Positions 7,893-16,490 of a DNA stretch of 32,140 bases are shown one piece after another. This DNA comes from CAYLZO01 sp964387775 (GTDB taxonomy: Bacteria > Chloroflexota > Anaerolineae > JAAYZQ01): the NCBI GenBank assembly GCA_964387775.1, contig CAYLZO010000026.1, positions 1 through 32,140 on the forward strand, written 5' to 3'. The translations under genes were made by a program, and so were the position numbers. The notes under the pieces were generated by a model that saw only the letters and a list, made by a program, of their open reading frames with translations, made no database searches and was not told the DNA's origin. Within the stretch, counting starts at the first letter, position 1, and every line of letters begins with the position of its first letter.

Positions 7893-10751
7893 ATGAAGCA
7901 CAAATGGTTTAGTCTATTGAGTTTGCTGCTGGTGGTGAGCCTGATGATCACCACTTGCGGCCCGACCGAGGCACCAACCGAGGCTCCCGAACCGACCGAA
8001 GCGGCCGCCGAGCCAACCAAAGCCGCCCCTGAACCCACGGAGGAGGCCGAGCCGACGGAGGTGGAAGAGCCGGCGGGCGAGGCAGTCCAGATTCGCTGGT
8101 TCGTGGGGTTGGGCGCTGGCTCTGACGAGCCGACCTTTGAGCCCCAGCAAGCGGTGGTGGACGCCTTTAACGCCTCCCAGGACCAGATCGAGCTGGTTCT
8201 GGAGATCGTCGACAACGACGTGGCGTACGACACGCTGGCGACACAGATTGCCGGCGGCAACGCGCCGGACATCGTTGGTCCGGTAGGCATCCGCGGCCGC
8301 GACTCTTTCAAGGGGGCCTGGTTGGACCTGCAGCCCCTGATCGACGCCAACGACTATGACCTGAGCGCTTTCGACCCAAACATGGTCGAATTCTATCACG
8401 TCGTCGAGGAAGGCCAGTTGGGCATCCCCTTTGCGATCTTTCCCTCCTTTGTCCTCTACAACAAGGATCTGTTCGACGAAGCCGGCCTGGCCTATCCGCC
8501 GGCGGAGTATGGGCAGCCGTACGTAGATGCGGATGGCAATGAGAGGGAGTGGAACATGGACACGCTGCGCGAGCTGTCGATGCAGCTGACGGTGGATGCC
8601 AACGGCAACGACGCGACGAGCGCCGAGTTTGACCCGGAGAACATCGTCCAGTTTGGCTGGATGAACCAGTGGACGGATCCGCGCGGCATCGGCACGTTCT
8701 TTGGCGCGGGTTCTCTGGTAGCTCCCGACGGGACTGCGCAGGTCCCGGAGCACTGGCGTGAAGCCTGGCAGTGGACCTACGACGGCTATTGGACCGACTG
8801 GTTCATCCCCAACGGGGCCTATGGTGGGGCTGATTTCCTCCAGGGTCCTGGGGGTCCCTTCTCCTCGGGCAACCTGGCGATGGCCCACCTGCACCTGTGG
8901 TACGTGGCCACCTGGGCGCTGGGCGACGTTGACTTTGCCTGGAATCTGGCTGCGACGCCTGCCTACGAAGGGGTGGTCACGTCCAAGATGCACGCCGACA
9001 CCTTTGGCATCATGAAAGGCTCGGAGCATCCCGAGGAGGCTTTCGAGGTTCTGACCTACCTGCTCAGCGAGGAGGTCGCGCCTGAGCTGCTCAACATCTA
9101 TGGCGGGATGCCGGCGCGACTGGAGCTGCAGGAAGAGTGGCTGGCCAACTACTTTGAGACCAACTTCCCGGACCAGGAGATCAACGCCCAGGTCGTCGTG
9201 GACAGCATGGCCTACGCCGACAACCCCAACCACGAGAGCTGGATGCCCAGCTTCTTGGAGACCACCGACCGCTACAACGAATTCTGGAACAAGATCGCGA
9301 ATGAACCCGGCCTCGATCTGGACGCCGAAATCGACGCCCTGCTGGATGATCTACAGTTGATCTTTGCGGCAGCTGGGGAAGTGGGTGAGAAAGAGCCGAC
9401 GCCAGAACCAACGCCAGAACCGACGCCAGAGCCCGAGCCAGTGGGTGAAGCGGTCCAGATTCGCTGGTTCGTGGGGTTGGGCGCTGGCTCTGACGAGCCG
9501 ACCTTTGAGCCCCAGCAAGCGGTGGTGGACGCCTTTAACGCCTCCCAGGACCAGATCGAGCTGGTTCTGGAGATCGTCGACAACGACGTGGCGTACGACA
9601 CGCTGGCGACACAGATTGCCGGCGGCAACGCGCCGGACATCGTTGGTCCGGTAGGCATCCGCGGCCGCGACTCTTTCAAGGGGGCCTGGTTGGACCTGCA
9701 GCCCCTGATCGACGCCAACGACTATGACCTGAGCGCTTTCGACCCAAACATGGTCGAATTCTATCACGTCGTCGAGGAAGGCCAGTTGGGCATCCCCTTT
9801 GCGATCTTTCCCTCCTTTGTCCTCTACAACAAGGATCTGTTCGACGAAGCCGGCCTGGCCTATCCGCCGGCGGAGTATGGGCAGCCGTACGTAGATGCGG
9901 ATGGCAATGAGAGGGAGTGGAACATGGACACGCTGCGCGAGCTGTCGATGCAGCTGACGGTGGATGCCAACGGCAACGACGCGACGAGCGCCGAGTTTGA
10001 CCCGGAGAACATCGTCCAGTTTGGCTGGATGAACCAGTGGACGGATCCGCGCGGCATCGGCACGTTCTTTGGCGCGGGTTCTCTGGTAGCTCCCGACGGG
10101 ACTGCGCAGGTCCCGGAGCACTGGCGTGAAGCCTGGCAGTGGACCTACGACGGCTATTGGACCGACTGGTTCATCCCCAACGGGGCCTATGGTGGGGCTG
10201 ATTTCCTCCAGGGTCCTGGGGGTCCCTTCTCCTCGGGCAACCTGGCGATGGCCCACCTGCACCTGTGGTACGTGGCCACCTGGGCGCTGGGCGACGTTGA
10301 CTTTGCCTGGAATCTGGCTGCGACGCCTGCCTACGAAGGGGTGGTCACGTCCAAGATGCACGCCGACACCTTTGGCATCATGAAAGGCTCGGAGCATCCC
10401 GAGGAGGCTTTCGAGGTTCTGACCTACCTGCTCAGCGAGGAGGTCGCGCCTGAGCTGCTCAACATCTATGGCGGGATGCCGGCGCGACTGGAGCTGCAGG
10501 AAGAGTGGCTGGCCAACTACTTTGAGACCAACTTCCCGGACCAGGAGATCAACGCCCAGGTCGTCGTGGACAGCATGGCCTACGCCGACAACCCCAACCA
10601 CGAGAGCTGGATGCCCAGCTTCTTGGAGACCACCGACCGCTACAACGAATTCTGGAACAAGATCGCGAATGAACCCGGCCTCGATCTGGACGCCGAAATC
10701 GACGCCCTGCTGGATGATCTACAGTTGATCTTTGCGGCGGCTGGGGAGTAG
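7893..10751 (+). CDS. Solute-binding lipoprotein with two tandem copies of the binding domain
   Basis: The start is ATG 7893 with AAGGAGG at 7879-7885. Residues 1-22 form a lipoprotein signal with the cysteine at 22 (MITTCG), followed by a Pro/Glu/Thr linker. The family-1 sugar-binding domain (about 430 residues, starting VQIRWFVGLGAG) then occurs twice, with the same amino-acid sequence as far as I compared. The copies are joined by a second linker built on TPEP repeats. At 952 residues it is about twice the normal length. It should be anchored outside the membrane and feed the two permeases that follow. Possible reasons for two domains are avidity or raised binding-site number per transporter, as with the tandem binding domains of GlnPQ-type importers. 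The two copies share their nucleotide sequence too, which could be real or an assembly effect. Confidence 0.9.
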   Translation: MKHKWFSLLSLLLVVSLMITTCGPTEAPTEAPEPTEAAAEPTKAAPEPTEEAEPTEVEEPAGEAVQIRWFVGLGAGSDEPTFEPQQAVVDAFNASQDQIELVLEIVDNDVAYDTLATQIAGGNAPDIVGPVGIRGRDSFKGAWLDLQPLIDANDYDLSAFDPNMVEFYHVVEEGQLGIPFAIFPSFVLYNKDLFDEAGLAYPPAEYGQPYVDADGNEREWNMDTLRELSMQLTVDANGNDATSAEFDPENIVQFGWMNQWTDPRGIGTFFGAGSLVAPDGTAQVPEHWREAWQWTYDGYWTDWFIPNGAYGGADFLQGPGGPFSSGNLAMAHLHLWYVATWALGDVDFAWNLAATPAYEGVVTSKMHADTFGIMKGSEHPEEAFEVLTYLLSEEVAPELLNIYGGMPARLELQEEWLANYFETNFPDQEINAQVVVDSMAYADNPNHESWMPSFLETTDRYNEFWNKIANEPGLDLDAEIDALLDDLQLIFAAAGEVGEKEPTPEPTPEPTPEPEPVGEAVQIRWFVGLGAGSDEPTFEPQQAVVDAFNASQDQIELVLEIVDNDVAYDTLATQIAGGNAPDIVGPVGIRGRDSFKGAWLDLQPLIDANDYDLSAFDPNMVEFYHVVEEGQLGIPFAIFPSFVLYNKDLFDEAGLAYPPAEYGQPYVDADGNEREWNMDTLRELSMQLTVDANGNDATSAEFDPENIVQFGWMNQWTDPRGIGTFFGAGSLVAPDGTAQVPEHWREAWQWTYDGYWTDWFIPNGAYGGADFLQGPGGPFSSGNLAMAHLHLWYVATWALGDVDFAWNLAATPAYEGVVTSKMHADTFGIMKGSEHPEEAFEVLTYLLSEEVAPELLNIYGGMPARLELQEEWLANYFETNFPDQEINAQVVVDSMAYADNPNHESWMPSFLETTDRYNEFWNKIANEPGLDLDAEIDALLDDLQLIFAAAGE
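8085..9370 (+). repeat. First copy of the 1286-nt tandem duplication
   Basis: This block reappears at 9453-10738, offset 1368 nt, and I found no difference in the stretches compared. Identity stops in the codons just outside, where the residues stay the same but the third codon bases differ. Confidence 0.9.
9453..10738 (+). repeat. Second copy of the 1286-nt tandem duplication
   Basis: Direct repeat of 8085-9370. Between the copies lies an 82-nt unique part that encodes the TPEP linker, which is not present before the first copy. Confidence 0.9.
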
Positions 10752-10779
10752 CCGCCTGTCGGCTGCTTCGTATCTATGA

Positions 10780-10819
10780 GGAGATACCGGTTTACCTCAA
10801 AAGGTAAACCGGTATCTCC
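10780..10819 (+). promoter_or_regulatory. Strong intercistronic stem-loop between binding protein and permease
   Basis: Arms GGAGATACCGGTTTACCT (10780-10797) and 10802-10819 pair perfectly over 18 bp with a CAAA loop. An A-run, not a T-run, follows, so it is not a classic terminator. Such stems between binding-protein and permease genes (malE-malF is the known case) protect the upstream message and lower permease output. Each arm also carries ACCGGT, the core of the lacI operator. Confidence 0.8.
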
Positions 10820-10849
10820 CAAAAAAGGCCGTAAAAGGACGGTGCTTCT

Positions 10850-11830
10850 ATGTTCGATTCTTTTCTGAGACAAGCCGGGTCTCGCCGACGAGGGAAAGAA
10901 AAGCCATCGGCGCTGGCCAAACACAAGATGCGATGGGGGCTGTTATTCATCTCCCCCTGGATCATTGGCTTTTTGGCCTTTTACCTCATCCCTATGGTAG
11001 CCTCGTTTGGTTTTTCCCTGTACGACTTTAACCTGGCGACCCCCGATCAGGCGCGCTTTGTAGGACTGGACAATTGGCAGCGCATGTTGTTCCAAGATCC
11101 GGAGGTGCTGCCATCGTTCGCCAGAGTCTTTCGATTCGGATTGATTTCAATACCCATCACCATGGGCTTTGCCTTCTTTGTTGCCATGCTGATGAACTCT
11201 GAACGTTTGTATGGAAAGTCACTCTTCCGGGGCCTGTTCTACATGCCATCCATGATCCCCCTGGTAGCCACGGTGCTGATCTGGAACGCGGTCTTTAACG
11301 AACACACAGGGTGGATCAACATGTTCCTGGAAAACGTCTTGGGAATTCCAGCGCTGGGGGTAAATGGAATTCGCTGGACGCAGGATCCCCGCCTGATCTA
11401 CTTTACGTATACTGGCATGGGCCTGTGGGGGATAGGTGGCGCTATGATGATCTATCTGGCGGGCCTGCAGGGGGTGCCAACGGAGCTTTACGATGCGGCG
11501 ACGGTGGATGGCGCCGGTTGGTGGAAACGTCTCCGCCACGTCACGCTGCCCATGATTTCGCCGGTCATTTTCTACCAACTCGTCCTCAGTTTGATTGGCT
11601 TGCTGCAATACTTTTTGGCGCCTTTTGTCCTAAACCGGGGGGATGGCTCTCCTCAGGGCACCACGCGCTTTATTATGGTTTACCTTTACAAACAGGCTTT
11701 TGCGTTTTTCAACATGGGATACGGGGCCACGCTGGCCTGGGCGTTGTTTATTGTGGCGTTGGCTATAACCCTCCTGGCCTTCTTCTCTGCCAGGTACTGG
11801 GTTTACTATGCAGGGGGTGAGCAGGGCTAA
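10850..11830 (+). CDS. ABC sugar transporter permease, MalF/UgpA type
   Basis: The product has 326 residues with a purine-rich AAAAGGA about 10 nt before the ATG. There are six predicted membrane spans, the first near residues 28-52. The cytoplasmic EAA loop that contacts the ATPase is seen as ELYDAATVDGAGWWKRLRHVTLPMISP (split here as DAATVDGAG, then VTLPMISP) near residue 220. The stop TAA shares one base with the next ATG (TAATG), so the two permeases are translationally coupled. It forms the importer core with the next gene and takes substrate from the lipoprotein encoded upstream. No ATPase gene is nearby; a shared MsmK/UgpC-type ATPase elsewhere is assumed. Confidence 0.92.
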   Translation: MFDSFLRQAGSRRRGKEKPSALAKHKMRWGLLFISPWIIGFLAFYLIPMVASFGFSLYDFNLATPDQARFVGLDNWQRMLFQDPEVLPSFARVFRFGLISIPITMGFAFFVAMLMNSERLYGKSLFRGLFYMPSMIPLVATVLIWNAVFNEHTGWINMFLENVLGIPALGVNGIRWTQDPRLIYFTYTGMGLWGIGGAMMIYLAGLQGVPTELYDAATVDGAGWWKRLRHVTLPMISPVIFYQLVLSLIGLLQYFLAPFVLNRGDGSPQGTTRFIMVYLYKQAFAFFNMGYGATLAWALFIVALAITLLAFFSARYWVYYAGGEQG

Positions 11831-12888
11831 TGGCTAATAGGGCACTCACGTTTCAACAGGCTAGACAGGGCAAAAAGATCCTGACAGGGATCGGCGTTAC
11901 GGCCGTGGTCATTCTCGTCGTGCTCGGCTTTCTGATGCCGATGGGGTATGGAATTACGACCGCCCTCAAGACCGATACCCAAATTACGAATGTAGGAACA
12001 CCTATCTGGCCTGCATCGGAACAGACCTACACCTATGAAGGAAAGAAATACGACATCTATTTGGTGCCCACCGAATCGGGAGTGGAGGAATGGGCACTGG
12101 TCACGAAGCGGCGCGAGGAAAGCTGGTTTGTAGATCCCAAAAACCCGGATGCCGGCCTGATTCGCTGGGAAGGCCGCTGGCGCACGCTGGAGCGCGCTTG
12201 GGAGTCCGATTTCCAGTGGCAGAACTTTGTCAGGGCCTGGAACACAATTGATTATCCCTTGCTCCTGCGCAATACGTTGATGTACGCTGTACTCAGCACC
12301 ATCGGCGCGGTCTTTTCCGCGGCCATCGTGGCTTATGGATTCGCGCGGTTTCCTATCCCCAAGAAGGAGATTCTTTTTATGGTCGTCATTGCCACCATCA
12401 TCCTTCCCCCGGCCGTGACGCTCATCCCAACCTATGCCCTCTTTAACAAAATCGGGTGGGTGGGGACCTGGTTGCCGCTCATCGTGCCAGCCTTTTTCTC
12501 CAATGGCTACAACGTGTTTCTTTTGCGCCAGTTCTTTCTCGGCATCCCCCGGGAACTGGACGAGGCGGCGACCATCGATGGCGCCGGCCCCTTTCGCATC
12601 TTTACGTCCATCATCCTGCCCAACTCCAAGGCGGCGTTGATCGCGGTGGGCTTGTTCCACTTTTTTTACTGCTGGAACGATTTCTTTGGACCGCTCATCT
12701 ACCTGGCCGGCAAGCCGCATCTATTCCCCATCACCGTTGGCCTGACAGCGTTCAACAATCTCTATTCCCTGGAACGTAACATGATCCAGGCCGCTTCCCT
12801 GATTGCGGTCGTTGTCCCCTTGGTCGTTTTCTTCCTGGCGCAGCGGTACTTTATGCAAGGCGTCGTCATTACCGGCGTCGAAAAATAG
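11830..12888 (+). CDS. ABC sugar transporter permease, MalG type, with long external insert
   Basis: The product has 352 residues, longer than the usual 270-300 for MalG-like permeases. After membrane span 1 (about residues 18-45) comes a roughly 85-residue hydrophilic segment (TYEGKKYDIYLVPTESG, then EESWFVDP and RWRTLERAWESDFQW) that should lie outside the membrane. Five further spans follow. The EAA loop is DEAATIDGAGPFRIFTSI near residue 245. The start overlaps the preceding stop by one base. It pairs with the preceding MalF-type protein. The insert could dock the doubled binding protein, but that is speculation; similar inserts occur in some sugar permeases. Confidence 0.92.
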   Translation: MANRALTFQQARQGKKILTGIGVTAVVILVVLGFLMPMGYGITTALKTDTQITNVGTPIWPASEQTYTYEGKKYDIYLVPTESGVEEWALVTKRREESWFVDPKNPDAGLIRWEGRWRTLERAWESDFQWQNFVRAWNTIDYPLLLRNTLMYAVLSTIGAVFSAAIVAYGFARFPIPKKEILFMVVIATIILPPAVTLIPTYALFNKIGWVGTWLPLIVPAFFSNGYNVFLLRQFFLGIPRELDEAATIDGAGPFRIFTSIILPNSKAALIAVGLFHFFYCWNDFFGPLIYLAGKPHLFPITVGLTAFNNLYSLERNMIQAASLIAVVVPLVVFFLAQRYFMQGVVITGVEK

Positions 12889-12916
12889 CGGTTTCATTCC
12901 TCTCCTCTTCCCCAAC

Positions 12917-12950
12917 CCCTTTCCCCCTCTAACGCTTGAGGGGGAAAGGG
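12917..12950. repeat. Palindrome after the permease genes
   Basis: CCCTTTCCCCCTC (12917-12929) pairs perfectly with 12938-12950 over 13 bp around an 8-nt loop. It lies 28 nt after the permease stop and 73 nt before the next gene. There is no T-run. It looks like a dispersed C/G-rich palindrome that may also partly terminate or stabilise the transporter message. Confidence 0.6.
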
Positions 12951-13022
12951 CGCGGGGCACATGGGAGCGGCTCAAGATGGCGTGCATGACCTCGGCCAAA
13001 ACAAAGAAGCAAGGAGTTTGTT

Positions 13023-16000
13023 ATGAAGCGTCCAATCCACTTCTTCATCCTATGGACCCTGATCGTGCTGGTGGTATCGGCCGGTTGCGGTCCGGCCACG
13101 CCCACCGCCAAGCCGACCCAGGAGGCCGAGGCCACAGCTGCGGCCACAGATCAACCTGCCCCCACTGCAACCCCGGTTTCCACTGACACCCCGCCAGTTA
13201 AAGGTGCCTTGCTGTCACCGCCGGGCATCTCCCGGGAGACCTACTATGCGCCCTACCCGCTGGCCATCACCCTGGACGGCGATCTGGCTGATTGGCAGGG
13301 CGTGCCCCGCGTCACCATGCCCGAAGGGGCGGAGGAATATCCCAATCTGACGTCCGTCACCTTTGCCGCTGCTGCCGACGACGCTTACCTCTATTTCATG
13401 GGTGACGTGACCGACGACAACGTCATCAGCGGCCAGCACGGCACCGATTACTGGAACGAGGACTCGATCGAATTCTATGTCAACGCCACGGGCGATCTGA
13501 GCCTGATCAGCTACAAAGACGGCGTGGCCCAGATCACCGTCCCGCCCCTGAATATCGGCCGCAGCCCCGAAGAGGCGGTCGTCGGTGGGGTGCGGGGCGA
13601 TACGGCCGGCGCCCGGGTGGCGGCGGTCAAAACGGACCGGGGTTATGCCGTCGAGGTGGCCGTGCCCCTCGAGAGCGACGTGTGGAATATCCGCGTGGGT
13701 CACGGCAACGTCCTTGGCTTTCAGGTCCACCTCAACGGCGCCTCCAAGTCCGGCCGCGACCTCAAGCTCATCTGGTCAGCCCTTGACAAGTCTGATCAGT
13801 CGTACCACAATCCCAGCGTCTTTGGCAAGTTGATCTTTTTTGAAATCGGCCAGAGCCAGGCCGCCGAGGTCCAGCCCACCCCCCGGCCGACCTACGCCCC
13901 CATCCCCGAGGGCGCGGTCTACAGAAACGTCGACCTGCCCATCCCGGACCGGGTGGCCGATCTGCTGGAACGCATGACGTTGGCAGAAAAGATCGGGCAG
14001 ATGACCCTGGTCGAAAAAGACAGCATCGCCGAAAACGACATCACCGAGCGGGCCATCGGCGGTCTGTTGAGCGGCGGCGGCGGCTACCCCGAGACCAACA
14101 CCCCCGAGGCCTGGGCAGCCATGGTCGACGGCTACCAGGCGTACGCCCTCCAGTCGCGCCTGGGCATCCCCCTCCTCTACGGCGTCGATGCCGTGCACGG
14201 CCACAGCAACGTCCGCGGCGCCGTCATCTATCCCCACAACGTCGGGCTGGGCGCGGCCAACGACCCGGTTCTGATGGAACGCATCGGCCGGGCGACGGCG
14301 GCCGAGATGATCGCCACCGGCATCTATTGGAACTATGCGCCGGCCGTCTCGGTGCCCCAGGACATCCGCTGGGGGCGCACCTACGAGGGCTATAGCCAGA
14401 ACACCGACCGGGTCTCTAGCCTGGCGGTCGCCTACCTGCGGGGCCTTCAGGGCGACAGCCTGGCCGCGCCGGACACGGTCCTGGCCACGCCCAAACACTT
14501 TGTCGGCGACGGCGGGACCGCCTGGGGGACGGCGGCCGGCAGCTACCAGATCGACCAGGGCGTGACCGAGGTGGACGAAGCCACCCTGCGGGCCGTCCAC
14601 CTGCCGCCCTACGTCGCCGCCATCGAGGCCGGGGCCAAAAGCATCATGATCTCCTATTCCAGTTGGGGCGGCATGAAAATGCACGCCCAAAAGTACCTCA
14701 TCGACGATGTGCTCAAAGGCGAGTTGGGGGTTGAGGGCTTTGTGGTCTCTGATTGGGGGGCCATCGACCAGATCACGGGCGAATACTATGACGCGGTGGT
14801 GACGGCCATCAACGCCGGCATCGACATGAACATGGTGCCCTACGAGTACGGGCGCTTTATCGACACCCTGACCGAGGCCGTCGAAAACGGCGACGTGTCC
14901 CTGGAGCGCATCGACGAGGCGGTGGGCCGCATTCTGACGGTGAAATATGAGCTGGGGCTGTTCGACCACCCCTTCTCCGACCCGTCGCTGCTGGCCCAGG
15001 TGGGCTCAGACGAGCACCGCGCCCTGGCCCGCGAGGCGGTGGCCAAGTCGCTGGTCCTGCTCAAGAACGAGGGGGACCTCCTGCCTCTGTCCAAAGAGAC
15101 GGCGCGCATCGCCGTGGCCGGGGTGGGCGCCGACGACGTGGGCATGCAGTGCGGCGGCTGGACCATCGAATGGCAGGGCAAGATGGGCGACATCACCCCC
15201 GGCACGACGATCCTGGAGGCGATCCAGGCTACGGTATCCGCGGACACGACCGTGGAATATGAGCGGTTCGGCCATTTCGAGACTCCGGCCGAGGTCTGCA
15301 TCGCCGTCATTGGCGAAGAGCCCTATGCCGAGGGACGGGGCGACAGTCGGAATCTGTCGCTGTCGGTGACCGACAAACGGATGCTAAAACGCCTGCCCGA
15401 CCAGTGCGAGCAACTGGTCGTCGTTCTGATCTCCGGACGGCCCCTCATCGTGGCCGACGCCCTGGCCGATTGGGACGCCTTTGTGGCCGCCTGGCTGCCC
15501 GGCACCGAGGGGCGGGGCGTGGCCGACGTGCTCTTTGGCGACCGGCCCTTCAGCGGCAAGCTGGCCTACACCTGGCCGCGTTCGGTCGACCAGGTGCCGC
15601 TCAGTGCCCTGGCTGAGAGCGAGGAAGAGCCGCTTTTCCCCTTTGGCTACGGGCTGGAGACCGAGGCCGGTGCCGATGATTGGTCGCTTGTATGGAGCGA
15701 AGAGTTTGACGGGTTCAACGGCGCCTCGCCCGATCCTGAGCGGTGGTCGTTCAACACGGGGGGCGGTGGGTGGGGAAACGGGGAGCGGCAATACTACACC
15801 GACCGGGCAGAGAACGCGGTCCTTGAGGACGGGGTGCTGCGCATCTGCGCGCGGGAGGAGGCGCCGTACCGCGGGTACCGCTACACCTCCGCCCGATTGG
15901 TCACCAAGAACAAAGGGGACTGGACGTATGGGCGCATCGAGGTGCGCGCCCGGATGCCTCAGGGTCAAGGGATATGGCCCGCCATCTGGATGCTGCCCTC

Positions 16001-16424
16001 TCACATGGCCTATGGCGGCTGGCCGATGGGCGGCGAAATCGATATTGTCGAGATGCTGGGGCAGAACCCCATCCGCGCCTACGGAACCTTGCATTATGGC
16101 AACCCCCACACTCACACCGGGCACCACTACGTCCTCCGCACCGGCGAGACGTTCGCCGACGATTACCACGTCTTTGCCCTGGAGTGGGAGCCCGGTGAGA
16201 TTCGCTGGTACATCGATGGCGACCATTACCAAACCCAGACCGAATGGTTCACATCCAAGCTGAATACCGAGTATCCTGCGCCGTTCGACCGGCCGTTCCA
16301 CCTGCTCCTCAACGTGGCGGTGGGCGGGCATTGGCCGGGAGATCCCGATGAGACGACCGAGTTCCCCCAGTGCATGGCCGTGGACTATGTCCGGGTGTAC
16401 CAGAACCGTGAGCAAGGGGGATAA
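13023..16424 (+). CDS. Trimodular lipoprotein: CBM9-like, GH3 beta-glucosidase, GH16 endo-beta-glucanase
   Basis: ATG 13023 has AAGGAG 6 nt upstream. The lipobox VSAGC puts the lipid on Cys22, and a Thr/Pro linker follows. Residues about 65-280 are a CBM9-like domain (DGDLADWQGV, then DYWNEDSIEFYV). Residues about 306-875 are GH3, with nucleophile Asp577 in VVSDWGAID, the KHFVGDGG segment, and IGEEPYAEGRGD, which resembles the segment bearing the acid/base Glu in plant exo-glucanases. Residues about 887-1130 are GH16, with the catalytic E1005-I-D1007-I-V-E1010 signature (GEIDIVEML), of the laminarinase-like kind. One surface protein would thus bind glucan, cut it inside the chain, and release glucose or short oligomers from the ends. 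Exact linkage (beta-1,3 or mixed 1,3/1,4) cannot be read from the sequence. The total of 1133 residues is intact in one frame. Confidence 0.93.
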   Translation: MKRPIHFFILWTLIVLVVSAGCGPATPTAKPTQEAEATAAATDQPAPTATPVSTDTPPVKGALLSPPGISRETYYAPYPLAITLDGDLADWQGVPRVTMPEGAEEYPNLTSVTFAAAADDAYLYFMGDVTDDNVISGQHGTDYWNEDSIEFYVNATGDLSLISYKDGVAQITVPPLNIGRSPEEAVVGGVRGDTAGARVAAVKTDRGYAVEVAVPLESDVWNIRVGHGNVLGFQVHLNGASKSGRDLKLIWSALDKSDQSYHNPSVFGKLIFFEIGQSQAAEVQPTPRPTYAPIPEGAVYRNVDLPIPDRVADLLERMTLAEKIGQMTLVEKDSIAENDITERAIGGLLSGGGGYPETNTPEAWAAMVDGYQAYALQSRLGIPLLYGVDAVHGHSNVRGAVIYPHNVGLGAANDPVLMERIGRATAAEMIATGIYWNYAPAVSVPQDIRWGRTYEGYSQNTDRVSSLAVAYLRGLQGDSLAAPDTVLATPKHFVGDGGTAWGTAAGSYQIDQGVTEVDEATLRAVHLPPYVAAIEAGAKSIMISYSSWGGMKMHAQKYLIDDVLKGELGVEGFVVSDWGAIDQITGEYYDAVVTAINAGIDMNMVPYEYGRFIDTLTEAVENGDVSLERIDEAVGRILTVKYELGLFDHPFSDPSLLAQVGSDEHRALAREAVAKSLVLLKNEGDLLPLSKETARIAVAGVGADDVGMQCGGWTIEWQGKMGDITPGTTILEAIQATVSADTTVEYERFGHFETPAEVCIAVIGEEPYAEGRGDSRNLSLSVTDKRMLKRLPDQCEQLVVVLISGRPLIVADALADWDAFVAAWLPGTEGRGVADVLFGDRPFSGKLAYTWPRSVDQVPLSALAESEEEPLFPFGYGLETEAGADDWSLVWSEEFDGFNGASPDPERWSFNTGGGGWGNGERQYYTDRAENAVLEDGVLRICAREEAPYRGYRYTSARLVTKNKGDWTYGRIEVRARMPQGQGIWPAIWMLPSHMAYGGWPMGGEIDIVEMLGQNPIRAYGTLHYGNPHTHTGHHYVLRTGETFADDYHVFALEWEPGEIRWYIDGDHYQTQTEWFTSKLNTEYPAPFDRPFHLLLNVAVGGHWPGDPDETTEFPQCMAVDYVRVYQNREQGG

Positions 16425-16490
16425 GTGTTGGCCGCCAGAGTGCGCTGTGGTACCGGCGGCTTATTTCAGGAGACAAAAGGAGGCAGCAAG

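Noticed and set aside
10780..10819. Rho-independent terminator after the binding-protein gene
   Set aside because: The perfect stem is followed by CAAAAAAGG on the plus strand, not by a T-run, and the permease genes continue the operon.
16425..16490. N-terminal extension of the aldo/keto reductase from GTG 16425
   Set aside because: No ribosome binding site, and AAAAGGAGG sits correctly before ATG 16491, where the family homology begins.
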